This document shows positions 63,660-64,000 of a DNA stretch of 64,000 bases, one piece after another (positions within the stretch are counted from its first letter, which is position 1; every line of letters starts with the position of its first letter). Under the pieces are notes generated by a model. The model was not told where the DNA came from and did not search any database. It was given only the letters and a program-made list of their open reading frames with translations. Origin of the DNA: Bathymodiolus thermophilus thioautotrophic gill symbiont (lineage in GTDB: Bacteria; Pseudomonadota; Gammaproteobacteria; PS1; Pseudothioglobaceae); contig NZ_CP024634.1 of NCBI RefSeq assembly GCF_003711265.1, forward strand, positions 2,666,001-2,730,000, read 5' to 3'. The translations under genes were made by a program, and so were the position numbers.

Positions 63660-64000
63660 CTATTGGCAAATCAATGAAGCACGCTTGTTGGGGAACCATA
63701 TACATTTTCCAACATTACTTCCTTTTTGATTATAAAATCTAAAGACTTTATCCTTGTCGGTCAAAATTCCGTAGCCGAAACCTGAGCGAGAATAAACAAA
63801 ATTAGCCTTATGTTTGTTAATATCAACGGATTTTTTCGTGGTGTTACCCACTTTGTATAATGCTGTGCCGCTATTGCCAACAATCAGTTGATCGTAATCG
63901 GTGTGCATATCTAACACTTGTAAATAATGTGCGTGCCCAGCAATAAATAGGGTGCGATTAGGCAGTAGGTTTTTGAAGGCCATTTGTTGGGTTAAATTGC
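63660..64000 (-). CDS. Calcineurin-like metallophosphoesterase, C-terminal part (runs off window)
   Basis: The open frame continues to the window edge (NLTQQMAFKNLL), so the 5' end is missing. LFIAGHAHYLQVLDM is the terminal GHxH metal motif of calcineurin-like phosphoesterases; LIVGNSGTALYKVG follows and SRSGFGYGILT lies near the C-terminus. The metal-ligand-rich N-terminal half should be beyond base 64000. Confidence 0.75.
   Translation of the reverse strand, partial: NLTQQMAFKNLLPNRTLFIAGHAHYLQVLDMHTDYDQLIVGNSGTALYKVGNTTKKSVDINKHKANFVYSRSGFGYGILTDKDKVFRFYNQKGSNVGKCIWFPNKRASLICQ

Noticed and set aside
1-64000. CRISPR array, tRNA or rRNA genes
   Set aside because: No regularly spaced short direct repeats and no cloverleaf or rRNA sequence recognised. 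A covariance-model scan would be decisive.

Overview
ORGANISM. The window reads as a low-GC gammaproteobacterial sulfur oxidiser of the SUP05 / Candidatus Thioglobus / mussel thiotrophic-symbiont type. This is inferred from gene content: dissimilatory APS reductase with an AprM anchor (aprMBA), a Sat-type ATP sulfurylase, a PPi-dependent phosphofructokinase of the kind used in the economised Calvin cycle of chemosynthetic symbionts, a membrane-bound uptake hydrogenase, a large FG-GAP/RTX surface protein and many defence genes. No rRNA or tRNA gene was recognised, so the placement cannot be tested here.

LAYOUT. (1) 1-293: decayed GNAT acetyltransferase. (2) 314-17139, all on the minus strand: a nearly gap-free hydrogenase block, in transcription order hupS-hupL-small HupE-like-hupC-hupD-hupF-hupG-hupH-hupI-hupJ-hupK-hypA-hypB-hupR-hypC-hypD-hypE-hupT-hupU-hupV. 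It holds the respiratory enzyme, its Fe-S and Ni maturation set, and an H2-sensing regulatory hydrogenase (HupUV) with its kinase (HupT) and regulator (HupR). rpoN (sigma-54) diverges from hupS. hypF, a SIS-domain gene, a rhodanese and a DUF3579-like gene follow. HupR ends without its C-terminal DNA-binding domain. (3) 22.2-24.7 kb: repeats, a DUF3144-like gene and a secreted M15 peptidase. (4) 24.9-28.3 kb: PPi-PFK, then a tightly coupled three-gene cassette (ImmA/IrrE-like peptidase, one-or-two-helix membrane protein, unknown 385-aa protein) ending in two strong palindromes. (5) 28.4-38.6 kb: thiol peroxidase, a SlyD-like operon, aprMBA, sat, lptC-lptA, thiE and an outer-membrane barrel. (6) 38.7-53.4 kb: a defence island with a D12 methylase plus HNH nuclease (with a frameshifted sibling), an AddA-like helicase-nuclease, an RloA/RloB ATPase-Toprim pair, a second ATPase plus DUF4276 Toprim pair, and McrB-smORF-McrC. 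argS sits in the middle. (7) 53.5-57.9 kb: FG-GAP/Ig-like/RTX surface protein with a broken start. (8) 58.2-64 kb: polA, znuC, dapD, a class 3 lipase and the end of a metallophosphoesterase.

THEMES. A family of palindromic mobile-like repeats with GAGACCTTTGCATAAATATG-type ends is scattered between genes. In places it supplies coding sequence, namely the first codons of hypF and the last codons of the lipase gene. The best structural discovery is a degraded second copy of the argS 3' end on the far side of the DUF4276-ATPase module, which marks the argS 3' end as an insertion point for defence genes. Other points worth following are the HTH-less HupR, a CsoR/CstR-like palindrome ahead of sat, the 49-aa ORF coupled between mcrB and mcrC, the 8-bp duplication that breaks the HNH sibling, and the ImmA cassette.
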